In this document: in pieces, positions 18,907-26,815 of the stretch
How positions within the stretch are numbered: the first letter of the stretch is position 1
Layout of the letters: each line of letters opens with the position of its first letter
NCBI GenBank assembly: GCA_050248995.1
Contig: JBFWRI010000005.1
Span: 13,333-77,332 of the forward strand
DNA: 64,000 nt
Reading direction: 5' to 3'
From: JBFWRI01 sp050248995
GTDB taxonomy: Bacteria; Pseudomonadota; Alphaproteobacteria; JAIXQD01
Notes under the pieces: model-generated
The model's database searches: none
The model's input: the letters and a program-made list of their open reading frames with translations, nothing else
Told to the model about the DNA's origin: nothing
Made by a program: the position numbers and the translations under genes

Positions 18907-19478
18907 TGAAAATCCCCCCGCATGCCACGCGCGTTTTCAAGGGCATTATTTTTGATATCTACCAGTGGCAACAGGAAATGTATGATGGCAGCACCCGCAC
19001 GTTTGAAGCCGCCAAGCGTTACCCGACAATCGAGATTATTGTGCTGGATGGCGACGACATTATCTTCAGCAAACAGGAGCAGCCAGGTATCCCTGAATAC
19101 TACTCGTTCCTTGGTGGGCGCGGCGAGGAAGGTGAAACCCCGCTCGAAACCGCCAAACGTGAACTGCTGGAAGAAGCAGGGCTGGAATGTGATACGTGGC
19201 ACGAGTTCCGCCAGTATCCGTTCCCCGGTAAACTGGAATGGGTTGTTTACCTGTTTATTGCCAGTGGGTGCCGTAAAGTCGCCGAGCCGGCACTGGACGG
19301 CGGCGAGATCCTTCAGCTGCAGCGCATGCCGCTGAAGGAGTTCCTGCAAACCATCGTACCGCAGGCCACATTTCATAGTGGCGAATTTCGCTCGGAAGTG
19401 ATGTCGGCGTTCAACCAGCCGGTTACCGACAGCCTGTATCAGGAAATTCTGTCTTTGGCGGGTAAAACGAAAGAATAA
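18906..19478 (+). CDS. Nudix hydrolase (ADP-ribose pyrophosphatase-like)
   Basis: The 190-residue protein contains a full Nudix box: G-x5-E-x7-RE-L-L-EE-A-G-L around GRGEEGETPLETAKREL. The upstream strand order (FDIYQWQQEMYDGSTRTFEAAKR, TIEIIVLDGDDIIFSKQEQPG) fits ADP-sugar or ADP-ribose pyrophosphatases. The true start is the ATG at 18906; the TTG directly before it is weaker. It is coupled to nth by TGATG, which hints at a house-cleaning role for damaged nucleotides, but the substrate is not set by the sequence. Confidence 0.88.
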   Translation: MKIPPHATRVFKGIIFDIYQWQQEMYDGSTRTFEAAKRYPTIEIIVLDGDDIIFSKQEQPGIPEYYSFLGGRGEEGETPLETAKRELLEEAGLECDTWHEFRQYPFPGKLEWVVYLFIASGCRKVAEPALDGGEILQLQRMPLKEFLQTIVPQATFHSGEFRSEVMSAFNQPVTDSLYQEILSLAGKTKE

Positions 19479-19545
19479 AAAAGCCGCACCCGCTTCACAG
19501 TAGGGTCAAACACCGCATACTCGCAGCTAGATAGGAGATACACAG

Positions 19546-20514
19546 ATGAAAAAACTAATTGGTATGGGCGCTGCAATCGTCGATAAAGTGAAATCTGTTG
19601 ATGAAGGCTTCCTGACGCAGCACAATTTTAAAAAAGGCGATATGCACCTGATCGATGCCGATCAGGCGCAGGGTCTGACGGCTTCGCTGAGTGATGCTGT
19701 GGCGGTGGCGGGCGGTTCTGCGGCAAACACAACAGTGGGATACGCACTGTTCGGTGGCCGCGCCATGTTCGCCGGTCGCGTCGCTAACGATGACCTGGGC
19801 AATGCCTACGCCCAAAGCATGGAAGATGCCGGCGTCCGTTTTGTAAACTTGCAGGGAACGCAGGATATCGGCACCGGCTATTGTTGTTCAATGGTCACGC
19901 CCGATGGCGAGCGCACAATGGCAACGTATCTGGGCGCCTCGGGCGATTTTACCGGCACGTCGGTCACACCCGCCCTGCTGGATGGTGCCGACATGCTGTT
20001 TCTTGAAGGCTATATCTGGGACACGCCTGCCCGCGCCGAGGCGGCCGACAAGGCCATTCGCGCTATTCATGCTGCCGGCGGCAAAGTCGGCTTTACATTG
20101 TCCGATGTATGGGTGGTGAAAAAGCATCACGGCACGTTCATGCAATACCTGAAAGCCGGTATGGTCGACGTCCTGTTCGCGAACAAGAAAGAGATCAAGG
20201 CGCTGGCCGGTATTGATGATTTCGACAAGGCGATCGAGGCCACACGGCACCTGGCGAAAACGGTCGTTGTCACGCGCAGTGAAGAAGGCGCGATGATCCT
20301 GCAAGGCGATACGACTTACACGGTTCCGGCGGTCAAGATCGACCGCGTTGTCGACGCCACCGGTGCGGGCGATATGTTCGCGGCCGGGTTCCTGTTCGGC
20401 CATCTGAACGGTTATTCCCCGGAAGAGTCCGGCCGTATCGCGGCCGCCGCTGCTGCGCATGTCATCAGCCACATCGGTGCGCGTCCGAAGCAGGACCTGA
20501 AGCTGTTTTTATAA
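19546..20514 (+). CDS. PfkB-family carbohydrate kinase, adenosine-kinase-like
   Basis: The 322-residue protein has the PfkB N-terminal signature AVAGGSAANTTVGYALFGG and the C-terminal signature DATGAGDMFAAGFLFG, with the catalytic Asp in GAGD. Between them are TPDGERTMATYLGAS (the lid) and LFANKKEIKAL. The long LGNAYAQSMEDAG form and the order of motifs fit the adenosine-kinase branch often found in Alphaproteobacteria. It has its own ribosome site (TAGGAG) and a 67-bp gap from the Nudix gene. Activity on another nucleoside or sugar is possible. Confidence 0.85.
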   Translation: MKKLIGMGAAIVDKVKSVDEGFLTQHNFKKGDMHLIDADQAQGLTASLSDAVAVAGGSAANTTVGYALFGGRAMFAGRVANDDLGNAYAQSMEDAGVRFVNLQGTQDIGTGYCCSMVTPDGERTMATYLGASGDFTGTSVTPALLDGADMLFLEGYIWDTPARAEAADKAIRAIHAAGGKVGFTLSDVWVVKKHHGTFMQYLKAGMVDVLFANKKEIKALAGIDDFDKAIEATRHLAKTVVVTRSEEGAMILQGDTTYTVPAVKIDRVVDATGAGDMFAAGFLFGHLNGYSPEESGRIAAAAAAHVISHIGARPKQDLKLFL

Positions 20515-20524
20515 ATCCGGGTAA

Positions 20525-21484
20525 TTATTTATCGAAAGCCGGTACGCCGGGGCTTGTTGCCGGCAATACGGTCAGTGATACATCGGCAGGTGCCGGGTCG
20601 TCGGTAGCCGGTGTAGCAGCATCATCTACAGACTCAGCCGCAGAAGTGCTGCGGGTTGTAAGATAGTTGCGGCGCATTTCGGCCCGTCGTTCTGCGCGAC
20701 CTTCACGTTGGGCATTCAGCTGGCGGTCCAGGTCGGCATAATACCTGGCTTGCTCGGCAGCTTGGTCGTCACGATCATTATAGCGCTCTTGTTCAGCCGC
20801 AATCCACGCATAGGCAATCTGCGTCGCACCGGGGCGGAACGCCTCGCTGCTGTCGCAGATGTTCTGTGCCATGCGCCGCGCGTTTGTTTCGTAGTAACCA
20901 GATGTCAGGCCATAGCGTGCGCCATCCGCGCGCAAGCCGCTCATGCGGCCCGATAAATCAGCCGTTGCGCCCTGCAGGCATCGTACATAGGGACTGCTTA
21001 AAAATTGGCGATCAACCGAACCGTAAGCAGAAACCGTTGCTTCAGCTGCCCCATATCCCGCCAAAGTCAGGGCCGCAAGGCCGGCGGCGGTTAATCCTGC
21101 CCACCATACAGCAATTCCAGCGCCACGTGCTCCGGCTTGTGCATACTTAGTAGCTCGGGGGTGCTTTTTCCCCACGCGGCCCGCAAATGCATCGTACCCC
21201 TGGCGGGCCTTGTTTGCACTCGCATAAATGTAAGCCAATCCTTTGCGCGCTGTCAGCGGGCCTTCGGCTTCTGCAACATCAAGGATGCTGTGATGTGCAT
21301 TTATCTTGTGCATATCAACCCAGGCCTGCGCGCGCCGCGTCATAATACCGGCGGCCATCCCCAGCACGCGGATATTGACGGCAATCTTGTCCATAAGCTT
21401 CAGCGAGTCGTATGGGTCGTTGCTGCGCGCGGGCGCAGTCGGCGCATCGAAGAAAGGGGCATCTAAGGTTGCAGTGGCTTGCAT
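20525..21484 (-). CDS. Hypothetical membrane-anchored protein
   Basis: I do not recognise this 319-residue protein. Residues ~1-120 are soluble and helical, with a Lys/Arg/Tyr-rich stretch (YASANKARQGYDAFAGRVGKK). One clear hydrophobic helix follows (GIAVWWAGLTAAGLAALTLAGYG, ~125-147). Residues ~148-260 contain two Cys (YVRCLQG, NICDSSE) and a charged coiled-coil-like stretch (EQARYYADLDRQLNAQREGRAERRAEMR). The tail is Ala/Thr/Pro-rich and disordered. It stands alone between the convergent kinase gene and tRNA-Asp. A single-pass inner-membrane protein with the helical part outside is likely. Confidence 0.75.
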   Translation of the reverse strand: MQATATLDAPFFDAPTAPARSNDPYDSLKLMDKIAVNIRVLGMAAGIMTRRAQAWVDMHKINAHHSILDVAEAEGPLTARKGLAYIYASANKARQGYDAFAGRVGKKHPRATKYAQAGARGAGIAVWWAGLTAAGLAALTLAGYGAAEATVSAYGSVDRQFLSSPYVRCLQGATADLSGRMSGLRADGARYGLTSGYYETNARRMAQNICDSSEAFRPGATQIAYAWIAAEQERYNDRDDQAAEQARYYADLDRQLNAQREGRAERRAEMRRNYLTTRSTSAAESVDDAATPATDDPAPADVSLTVLPATSPGVPAFDK

Positions 21485-21554
21485 GAGGTTGTCTTTAAAT
21501 CCGAACGTCTTAAAAAGCTGTTATGTTCTATAACTATGTATATCGGTCGGCTCA

Positions 21555-21631
21555 TGGCGCGAGTGACGGGACTTGAACCCGCGGCCTCCTGCGTGACAGG
21601 CAGGCGCTCTAACCAGCTGAGCTACACCCGC
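21555..21631 (-). tRNA. tRNA-Asp (GTC), CCA encoded
   Basis: The 7-bp acceptor stem pairs GCGGGTG with CACTCGC (one G-T pair). The anticodon stem CCTGC/GCAGG encloses CTGTCAC, giving the anticodon GTC. The T-arm contains GTTCAAG. The discriminator is G and the CCA end is encoded at 21555-21557. Total length is 77 bp. Confidence 0.97.
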
Positions 21632-21735
21632 AAACCATAAGACGAAAAGTATTCTTCTTAACAGGGGGGTGTTGTACCGGTCAGGGGCTTGAAAAGTCAA
21701 TCGATAACAATGCTTTCGCCGCCTATCAGCCTGAT

Positions 21736-22932
21736 TTAACGCTTAAATATCACAGCACCGGCCTGCGCGGGGTCTGAAAGGCGGGATTCCTGCTGCCGGG
21801 CAGCCATGGCCTCGTTAACCAGCGCTGTCAGCAGTTCGGTAAAGGTCTTGGCCGCCGGGCCGCATTCCCACAGGAAGCTAGCGAAATCGCCGGGCACCGC
21901 ATTGACTTCGTTCAGCCAGATCTCGCCGGTATCCCCGTTGCTGATGAAGTCGATGCGCGGCGCGCCTTTGGTGCCGCTGGCTGCCATCACCGCGCGGGCG
22001 CTGTCCTCGATCATTTTGCGCTGGGCGGCGGTCAGGCTGGACGGATCCAGTTCGCGGCCGGCAAAGCGCATCCCGGCCCGCAGCTTTTTGGCACCGCCCT
22101 TGGTGCCGTCGCCGATGTACTTGGTAGCGAAGTCCAGCACATTGCCCTTGCGTTCGGGCTTTTCAACGGCCGACAGCTGGATATCGCCAAACGCACGCGT
22201 GACCGACACATTATATTCAACCAGCGGGTCAACGCACGGTTCGATAATCGCCGTGGTGTCGAATTTAAAAACATTGGCGATGCCGGCGGCCAGCTGCGCG
22301 GCATTATCGGCGCGCGTCACGGCAACCGAGCTGCCAAGGAAGTTCGGCTTTACAATCACGGGATAATCGCTGGGCAATTTCAGGTCAGCCGCAAGCTTAC
22401 TGAAATCGGCAAAGCCTTCGCGCGGGCGATCAACGGTAATGGCGGGCAATACCGGCACGCCGTGCGCAGCCAGCAGCTTCTTGGTGGCCATCTTATTCAT
22501 GAACAGCGCGGCGGCAAACGTGCCGGGGCCGGTGAAGGGGATGCCCAGCACCGTCAGGAATCCCTGCAGGTTTCCATCTTCTACTGTGGTGCCGTGTGCC
22601 ACCGGAATAACCGCATCAATCGCGTAACGCTCGGGTTTTTTGAAAAAACCGCCGCCACCAATGGTGACCAGCGCACGGCCCGATGCGTCGCGGTCGAACG
22701 CGGTGAATGTCAGCGGCGTCAGTTTGCGCTGCAGGTCGGGCGAAAACGGAAACGATGTGCGTTCCATCAGCGCCGCGCCGGTGTAAAAGTTCCCGTCCGG
22801 TGCCCAGTACACCGGCAGTGCCGTAAAGCGCGTCGGGTCCAGTGCCTTGATGACCTCATGTGCGGTGACGATCGTTACATCGTGCTCGGTTGTCGGGCCG
22901 CCGAAGATAACGGCAATGTTCATCTGCGCCAT
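21736..22932 (-). CDS. ddl: D-alanine--D-alanine ligase
   Basis: This 398-residue ATP-grasp enzyme has an N-terminal domain IAVIFGGPTTEHDVTIVTAHEV (the GG..EH.VS-type start), the VEDGNLQGFLTVLGIPFTGPG signature, the ATP-grasp lysines (MNKMATKKLL; YPVIVKPNFLGSSVAVTRA) and the metal site in EIWLNEVNAVPG. It joins two D-alanines for the peptidoglycan precursor. It sits outside any mur/fts cluster. It leads the minus-strand arm opposite a membrane-anchored Mur ligase. It is slightly longer than typical Ddl (~310-370) through an insertion near residues 245-280. A related carboxylate-amine ligase activity cannot be excluded. Confidence 0.87.
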   Translation of the reverse strand: MAQMNIAVIFGGPTTEHDVTIVTAHEVIKALDPTRFTALPVYWAPDGNFYTGAALMERTSFPFSPDLQRKLTPLTFTAFDRDASGRALVTIGGGGFFKKPERYAIDAVIPVAHGTTVEDGNLQGFLTVLGIPFTGPGTFAAALFMNKMATKKLLAAHGVPVLPAITVDRPREGFADFSKLAADLKLPSDYPVIVKPNFLGSSVAVTRADNAAQLAAGIANVFKFDTTAIIEPCVDPLVEYNVSVTRAFGDIQLSAVEKPERKGNVLDFATKYIGDGTKGGAKKLRAGMRFAGRELDPSSLTAAQRKMIEDSARAVMAASGTKGAPRIDFISNGDTGEIWLNEVNAVPGDFASFLWECGPAAKTFTELLTALVNEAMAARQQESRLSDPAQAGAVIFKR

Positions 22933-22935
22933 GGC

Positions 22936-23796
22936 TTACTCCGGCAGCTTATAAGGTGTTGCAAGGCGCAGGTACTCGCGGCCTTCGGGGTCATACTTGT
23001 CAAGAATGCGGTCAACGATGCCGGTATTCACCATCACATCGATGTTCGTGTTGATCATGTGAATAAGGTCGAAATCGTCCTTGGGAAAGGCGATCGCTGC
23101 GCCGCTGATGCGCAGCGCGTCTTTGAACAGCGGCTTGGCCTTGCCGGGGTTGGCGGCATTATATTGTTCGAATACCGACATCTCGTGCAGCGCTACGTCG
23201 CCTTTACCTGACACCACATCAATCAGGCGTGACGGCGCGCCCGACAGCCCGGGCAGCAGGATGGCCTGCGCCTTCGGGTAATCTTCGCGGGCGATGATTT
23301 GCGACATCTCGCCTTCCAGAATGACAAAACGGATATCCGGTCTGTTCATCGCCTGCGGCCCGGCGGCAAAACGTGTTTCATCCGCGCGGCCGAATGCGAA
23401 CACGCCCTGGTAATAGAAAGGCTTGGCAAAGTTGGCTACCGCAGCACGTTCGGGGTTGATCCAGAAGCCCGGGCAAATTGCATCATAACGGCCAGTGGCG
23501 ATACCGGCGAATGCGTTATCGGTACCTACTTCCTCGGCCCAGATGATTTTGATGCCCATTTGCTTGCCCAGCGCTTCGACCATGTCATACATCACGCCCG
23601 AAAACTGTCCGGTGTTCACATCCTTGGCGAATAACGGTGGGTAAATCACGTAAGCGCAGCGCAGCTCCCGGGTGCGCATCACGCGCTCGTAAGTGCTTTC
23701 GCGGCTATCAGCGGCGGCAGAGGGCAGCATGTGGTGCGCGCCATACGCCACGGCTGCGGCGATCAGTGCGGTCAGTAAAAGATGACTAAATTTCAT
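22936..23796 (-). CDS. Periplasmic amino-acid-type solute-binding protein (SBP family 3)
   Basis: The product has about 286 residues. An N-terminal signal or anchor helix (MKFSHLLLTALIAAAVAYGAHHM) is followed by the SBP_bac_3 fold: ELRCAYVIYPPLFAKDVNTGQFSGVMYDMVEALGKQMG, then FAGIATGRYDAICPGFW and the hinge strands. These proteins bind polar amino acids or act as sensors or lytic-enzyme modules. No ABC permease or ATPase lies nearby. I start at the ATG at 23796 because the earlier in-frame start adds twelve non-signal residues. The stop is 3 bp ahead of the Ddl start, so the two genes form one unit (this gene first). Confidence 0.83.
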   Translation of the reverse strand: MKFSHLLLTALIAAAVAYGAHHMLPSAAADSRESTYERVMRTRELRCAYVIYPPLFAKDVNTGQFSGVMYDMVEALGKQMGIKIIWAEEVGTDNAFAGIATGRYDAICPGFWINPERAAVANFAKPFYYQGVFAFGRADETRFAAGPQAMNRPDIRFVILEGEMSQIIAREDYPKAQAILLPGLSGAPSRLIDVVSGKGDVALHEMSVFEQYNAANPGKAKPLFKDALRISGAAIAFPKDDFDLIHMINTNIDVMVNTGIVDRILDKYDPEGREYLRLATPYKLPE

Positions 23797-23851
23797 GGCT
23801 TTATATAAGACCGCTTTGCCGCTGTCGCCCAATCCTTTTTTGTGATGGCTA

Positions 23852-24688
23852 ATGCAAACTTTTCATGCAGCGCCGGATTGGCAAACAGCCATAACCATCG
23901 ATAATACGGCCATGGCCGAGACCTTTACACATCAGGGGGGGACCTTGCAGGTGACACGTGCGGGCAGCGCCGCCGCGCCGCTACGCCTGCTGCTGCTGCA
24001 CGGCTGGAAGCAACCCGCATCCAGCCTGTTGCCGGTCATTAGCACGCTGCAGGCTGCGCACAGTATCATCGCGCTGGATACGCCCGGCAACGGCGTCGCG
24101 CCGGAACCGCCGGCGACGTGGGGCCTGCCCGATTACGTTGATCTGGTGGCGGCTTTTATGGCCACGCAGCCGAATGTGCCCACGGTTATCGTCTGCCATT
24201 CCTTTGGTGCGCGTCTTGCCATGCATCTGGCGGCACGACATGTCCCGTGGCTGCGCGGTGTCGTCGTAATTGGCGGTCACGGTCTGCGCCCCGTCCGCCC
24301 GCTGGGCCGTCAGCTAAAAGTCTGGGCCATTACCCGCGTTACTAAAATCGCCGGTTTTATCGACCGGTTGTTCGGCCTTGGCCTGAAGGCAAAGTGGGCC
24401 AGCCGCTTTGGCAGCGCCGATTATCGCAGCGCCGGCAGCCTGCGCGATGTGTTCGTACGCATCGTGGCAGACGATGTCGCACCGCTGACACCGCAGGTGA
24501 ATGTGCCCGTTATTCTTATTTATGGTGAAAACGATACCGAAACACCACCGTCGATGGCGCAGCGCTATCATGCGCTATTGCCGCACAGTGAGCTGGTCAT
24601 CCTGCCGCGCGAAGACCACTATTCCGTACTGACAAGTTCTGTTGTGGCCACGCAGGCCAAGACATTCATACAAAAGGTGCTGTCATGA
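23852..24688 (+). CDS. Alpha/beta hydrolase
   Basis: The 278-residue protein has the fold's landmarks: the oxyanion LLHGWKQPASSLLP (HGW), IIALDTPGNGV, the nucleophile elbow VIVCHSFGARLAM (Ser in C-H-S-F-G, where the usual G-x-S-x-G has Cys first), the acid VILIYGENDTETP and the base EDHYSVLTS. It is cytosolic with no signal peptide. Its stop overlaps the start of the Mur ligase gene (ATGA), so the two are coupled. A later in-frame ATG at 23912 gives a shorter form that begins closer to the family's usual start. The substrate is unknown. Confidence 0.83.
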   Translation: MQTFHAAPDWQTAITIDNTAMAETFTHQGGTLQVTRAGSAAAPLRLLLLHGWKQPASSLLPVISTLQAAHSIIALDTPGNGVAPEPPATWGLPDYVDLVAAFMATQPNVPTVIVCHSFGARLAMHLAARHVPWLRGVVVIGGHGLRPVRPLGRQLKVWAITRVTKIAGFIDRLFGLGLKAKWASRFGSADYRSAGSLRDVFVRIVADDVAPLTPQVNVPVILIYGENDTETPPSMAQRYHALLPHSELVILPREDHYSVLTSSVVATQAKTFIQKVLS

Positions 24689-26322
24689 TCGACGCCATTG
24701 CCGACATCCTTATCCCCGTTGCCGCCTTGGCGCTGGCGGTGTTCTGCTTCCGTCGTCTTCCGCGTTACCTGCATTTTTACCAGCAGGATGAATACGACAG
24801 CCTGCGGCTGCTGCGCTGGTGGTGGTCACATCAGGCTATGGATTCCCGCGCGACGGCGGCGCTGTTGCCAGCGTTGCTGCTGTATGTACTGGCGCCTGTT
24901 ACCCGCAACTGGGATTACGCCATCATCGGCGGGCTTTACCACATGTTCCTTATGCCGCTCGTGCTGGTGGCGATCGCTGTTCATGAAGGCAACCCGGCCC
25001 GCTATGGCAAAAAGCCGCTGGCATGGACAGCGCGTGCCCGGCGCATCTTCATTCTGGCTTTTGTGATTACGTTGGTGCTGCTGGCGGTCGCCGCGGCCAT
25101 TCCCGACCGTATGCTGCAGATGGGCGCCTATGCCGTGATCATCCAGTTGCTGCCGTTTACACTGATGATCGGTAATATGCTGCTGGCACCTTATGAAAGC
25201 ACAGTCCAGCGCGCTTTCCGCCGTGATGCCGAAGCGAAGCTGAAAAAACTGAACCCGAAGATCATCGGCATCACCGGCAGCTTCGGCAAGACATCTACCA
25301 AGCATATCCTGAACCATATCCTTGGCAGTGTTGCGCCCACGTTGGCCACGCCGGGCAGCGTCAATACGCTGATGGGCATCACGCGCATCATCCGCGAGCA
25401 GCTGAAGCCCGAGCATAAATTCTTCATCGTTGAAATGGGTGCTTACGGCCCGGGTTCGATCGAGCGGTTATGTGATTTCACGCCGCCGGTTCTGTCGGCC
25501 ATCACGGCTGTGGGTGCCGCGCATTACGAACGCTATAAAACTATCGATCAGGTAGCAAAGGCCAAGTTTGCGATTGCCGACGCGGCATGGAAGAACGGCG
25601 GCGTCACCATCATCAACGCCACGCAGGTGGCCGAACCTTATATTCAGCACTATGTGCGCGACCCGGCGCGTACGCGCCTGATCACTGGCACGCCGCAGCC
25701 CGGCGCGTATTACCTGAACACCGTGCAGCAAACGGCCAGCGGGCTTGCGTTCCGCCTGCAAATGCCCGATGGCCTGATGGCTGATTTCCAGACACCACTC
25801 TTCGGCACCCAGCACGCCGCCAACTGTGCTGTGGCTGTTGTTTTGGCGCTGGAATGCGGCGTGCCGTTGTCATCCATCCAGATGGCGCTGGTAACAACGC
25901 CGCAAATAAAACACCGGCTTGAAGTGAAGCGTGACGGCCTGCCGTATACGATGGTTGATGACGCGTATAATTCGAATGCCGCCGGGTTCGAAGCCGCGTT
26001 GGATGTTCTGGACCTGCTGGGCAGGCACCAGAATGGCGAGCGCATCGTCATTACGCCGGGCATGGTCGAAATGGGCGACCTACACGATAGCGAACACAAG
26101 CGCCTTGGTCTGCTGGCTGCGCAAAAAGCTGATCGCGTGATTATCGTGGCATCCGAGCGCATTCCAACCTTCTTGGAAGGCGTGCGCATCGGCGGCACGC
26201 GCGTTGATGAGGTCGCGACGCTGGCCGAAGCCCGTGCGTTAATAGAAAACGCAACTAAAAATGACGTTATTCTGTTTGAAAATGACCTGCCCGACCTGTA
26301 TGAATCGCGTGCGACATTTTAA
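24685..26322 (+). CDS. Membrane-anchored Mur ligase-family protein, MurF-like
   Basis: Residues ~1-165 of the 545 form about five membrane helices, which canonical MurF lacks. The ligase core begins KIIGITGSFGKTSTKHIL, where GSFGKTST is the ATP P-loop. It continues with ATPGSVNTLMGITRIIRE, IVEMGAYGPGSIERLCDFTPPVLSAITAVGAAHYERY (the MurF-like Lys-carbamate region follows in AKAKFAIADA) and a C-terminal domain with VDDAYNSNAAGFEAALDVL and ITPGMVEMG. MurF joins D-Ala-D-Ala to the UDP-MurNAc tripeptide, so the ddl neighbour is meaningful. The anchored form suggests action on a lipid-linked or membrane substrate (inference). Confidence 0.82.
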   Translation: MIDAIADILIPVAALALAVFCFRRLPRYLHFYQQDEYDSLRLLRWWWSHQAMDSRATAALLPALLLYVLAPVTRNWDYAIIGGLYHMFLMPLVLVAIAVHEGNPARYGKKPLAWTARARRIFILAFVITLVLLAVAAAIPDRMLQMGAYAVIIQLLPFTLMIGNMLLAPYESTVQRAFRRDAEAKLKKLNPKIIGITGSFGKTSTKHILNHILGSVAPTLATPGSVNTLMGITRIIREQLKPEHKFFIVEMGAYGPGSIERLCDFTPPVLSAITAVGAAHYERYKTIDQVAKAKFAIADAAWKNGGVTIINATQVAEPYIQHYVRDPARTRLITGTPQPGAYYLNTVQQTASGLAFRLQMPDGLMADFQTPLFGTQHAANCAVAVVLALECGVPLSSIQMALVTTPQIKHRLEVKRDGLPYTMVDDAYNSNAAGFEAALDVLDLLGRHQNGERIVITPGMVEMGDLHDSEHKRLGLLAAQKADRVIIVASERIPTFLEGVRIGGTRVDEVATLAEARALIENATKNDVILFENDLPDLYESRATF

Positions 26323-26330
26323 GAGGACAT

Positions 26331-26615
26331 ATGGCCGGCCGCCGCAGAAAAATAACCCGACCGGGACCAAGCGAGGCCATGAAGGAACTTGGCCAAGCGC
26401 TTGTTGACGACTGTAAGGAAGCGATTATTGAAAACGTCATCGATCCTTTTAACCAGATTTTCGCCGCCTACCCGCCGGTTGTCTGCGAACACTTTGAAAA
26501 TGACAAGTTTGATGCGGCCTGTCCGGCCTGCCAGAAGTCGGAAGAAAATCGCGAAACACGCAAGCGCCTGTATGCAGCAATGTTCGCGCCGCTGACCTCG
26601 ACACTCAAAAATTGA
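26331..26615 (+). CDS. Small hypothetical protein with clustered Cys
   Basis: I do not recognise this 94-residue protein. It has a basic N-terminus (MAGRRRKITRPGPSEAMKELG), a helical middle, and a Cys/His cluster CEHFENDKFDAACPACQK (Cys-x-His...Cys-x2-Cys) that could bind zinc. It begins 8 bp after the Mur ligase stop with AGAGGA before the ATG, so it is the third gene of that operon. Its basic, small, soluble nature suggests an accessory or regulatory role there (inference). Confidence 0.7.
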   Translation: MAGRRRKITRPGPSEAMKELGQALVDDCKEAIIENVIDPFNQIFAAYPPVVCEHFENDKFDAACPACQKSEENRETRKRLYAAMFAPLTSTLKN

Positions 26616-26656
26616 TGGTTTTATCCTGCCGCATTTATCGCTACAGTCTGGCTGGC

Positions 26657-26730
26657 GCGGGTGTAGCTCAACGGTAGAGTTCTAGCCTTCCAAGCTAGCT
26701 GTGCGGGTTCGATTCCCGTCACCCGCTCCA
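26657..26730 (+). tRNA. tRNA-Gly (TCC), CCA encoded
   Basis: The acceptor stem GCGGGTG/CACCCGC is perfect. The anticodon stem CTAGC/GCTAG encloses CTTCCAA (anticodon TCC). The D-arm is AGCTCAACGGTAGAGTT and the T-arm GTTCGATTC. The discriminator is T and the CCA is encoded at 26728-26730. Total length is 74 bp. Confidence 0.97.
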
Positions 26731-26757
26731 GTTTCAAATATATTTGAAACTGGAGCG
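26724..26757. repeat. 34-bp perfect palindrome starting inside the tRNA-Gly 3' end
   Basis: The left arm CGCTCCAGTTTCAAATA (26724-26740) is followed directly by its exact reverse complement (26741-26757). The first seven bases are the last bases of tRNA-Gly, including CCA. No T-run follows, so this is not an ordinary terminator. It could be a transcription stop aided by processing, or a recombination scar. Confidence 0.75.
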
Positions 26758-26815
26758 CCTAGGAGACAACGTGAAGCGTTGGCGACGAAGGGCGACACGG
26801 CAATAAGGAGCATCC

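Noticed and set aside
22462..23211. A 249-codon plus-strand frame opposite ddl and the binding-protein gene
   Set aside because: Antisense to two recognised genes; the Arg/Gln/Val-rich translation has no domain.
26724..26757. Reading the tRNA-Gly palindrome as the end of an insertion sequence
   Set aside because: There is no transposase, no second inverted end and no target duplication in the neighbourhood.
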